A DNA stretch of 64,000 nucleotides from the NCBI GenBank assembly GCA_963814955.1, contig CAWFEX010000004.1, forward strand, positions 496,001 through 560,000, written 5' to 3'. The stretch is from DATCJA01 sp963814955. GTDB taxonomy: Bacteria; Acidobacteriota; Vicinamibacteria; Vicinamibacterales; UBA2999. Shown one piece after another: positions 63,794 to 64,000 of the stretch. The notes beneath the pieces are model-generated. The model was not told the DNA's origin and made no database searches. It worked only from the letters and a program-made list of their open reading frames with translations. Positions within the stretch are counted from its first letter, which is position 1. Every line of letters starts with the position of its first letter. Position numbers and translations under genes: made by a program.

Positions 63794-64000
63794 GCGAGTC
63801 CTGGTCGCTGTCGCGGCAGCGGTGTGGTTCACGTCAATCTTTGCGGGCGGACTGGTCGCCGCACAACGTGCCGCAGACGTTGCCCGGAACGTGAGCGGAC
63901 TTCCTGCGGGCGAGGGTTCAGAGACGCTTCGTACCAGTTGTACGACGTGTCATGGGACTGACCTTATCGTGCAGCAGCGACTGTCGCGTGAAGGATGGTC
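63780..64000 (+). CDS. c-type cytochrome, probable partner subunit (partial at window end)
   Basis: The gene starts at ATG 63780, inside the last codons of the molybdoenzyme gene, and runs off the window. The first 73 residues show a signal peptide (MLKRRRVLVAVAAAVWFTSI) and a heme-attachment motif SCTTCHG with Cys54, Cys57 and His58. The overlap with the sulfite-oxidase-like gene and the single heme motif fit the SorB-type electron acceptor of sulfite dehydrogenase. The methionine ligand would lie beyond the window. Confidence 0.8.
   Translation, partial: MLKRRRVLVAVAAAVWFTSIFAGGLVAAQRAADVARNVSGLPAGEGSETLRTSCTTCHGTDLIVQQRLSREGW

Overview
The window is about 64 kb of high-GC, densely coded bacterial DNA with no rRNA, tRNA, phage, insertion sequence or CRISPR array that I can recognise. 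The gene set suggests a soil-type Acidobacteriota, most likely of the Vicinamibacteria. It includes both a type I and a type III glutamine synthetase, DUF885 and M28 peptidases, a DUF5916/CBM9 outer-membrane protein, many secreted proteins of unknown function, and intergenic spacers full of short palindromes. This placement is inference from gene style, not a database result.

Layout. 0-4.8 kb: DUF885 peptidase, zinc-free quinone oxidoreductase, FMN 2-hydroxy-acid oxidase, GNAT protein, small secreted protein. 4.8-13.4 kb: nitrogen and methionine metabolism (type I glutamine synthetase, cobalamin-dependent methionine synthase preceded by an ArsR-methyltransferase regulator, type III glutamine synthetase). 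14-22.9 kb: HEAT/DUF349 protein, arginine decarboxylase, thioesterase, threonine synthase, M3 peptidase. 22.9-28.4 kb: sensor kinase, response regulator and secreted protein, divergent from a DUF5916 protein. 28.5-31 kb: a second ArsR-methyltransferase regulator and adenosylhomocysteinase. 31-37.3 kb: flavin disulfide oxidoreductase, a helical-repeat protein, aminotransferase, secreted protein, flippase-like membrane protein, RRM protein. 37.6-42.1 kb: an N-degron block (aat, clpS, clpA) and pdxH. 42.4-49.4 kb: an AddB/AddA-type helicase-nuclease pair. 49.5-55.5 kb: ferredoxin, a secreted protein, and a tightly coupled operon of nucleotidyltransferase, EEP phosphohydrolase, membrane spermidine-synthase-like protein and aldo/keto reductase. 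55.5-64 kb: PepSY membrane protein, cupredoxin-like and c-type cytochrome pair, small regulators, a metallothionein-like gene, an M28 peptidase, and a sulfite-oxidase-like molybdoenzyme with its c-type cytochrome running off the window end.

Three window-wide patterns stand out. First, at least eight single-base frameshifts interrupt otherwise intact genes, including glnA and addA, and six of them sit on the tetramer GTAC. This looks like systematic sequencing error, perhaps caused by a modified base, rather than gene decay. Second, most spacers between convergent genes hold short hairpins with a TTCA-type loop, whose stems differ by paired changes. Four spacers between co-directional genes are instead filled by low-complexity repeat words. 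Third, the two ArsR-methyltransferase fusions sit directly in front of metH and ahcY, each with a 16-bp palindrome just before its start codon. This points to a SahR-like control of the SAM/SAH cycle.
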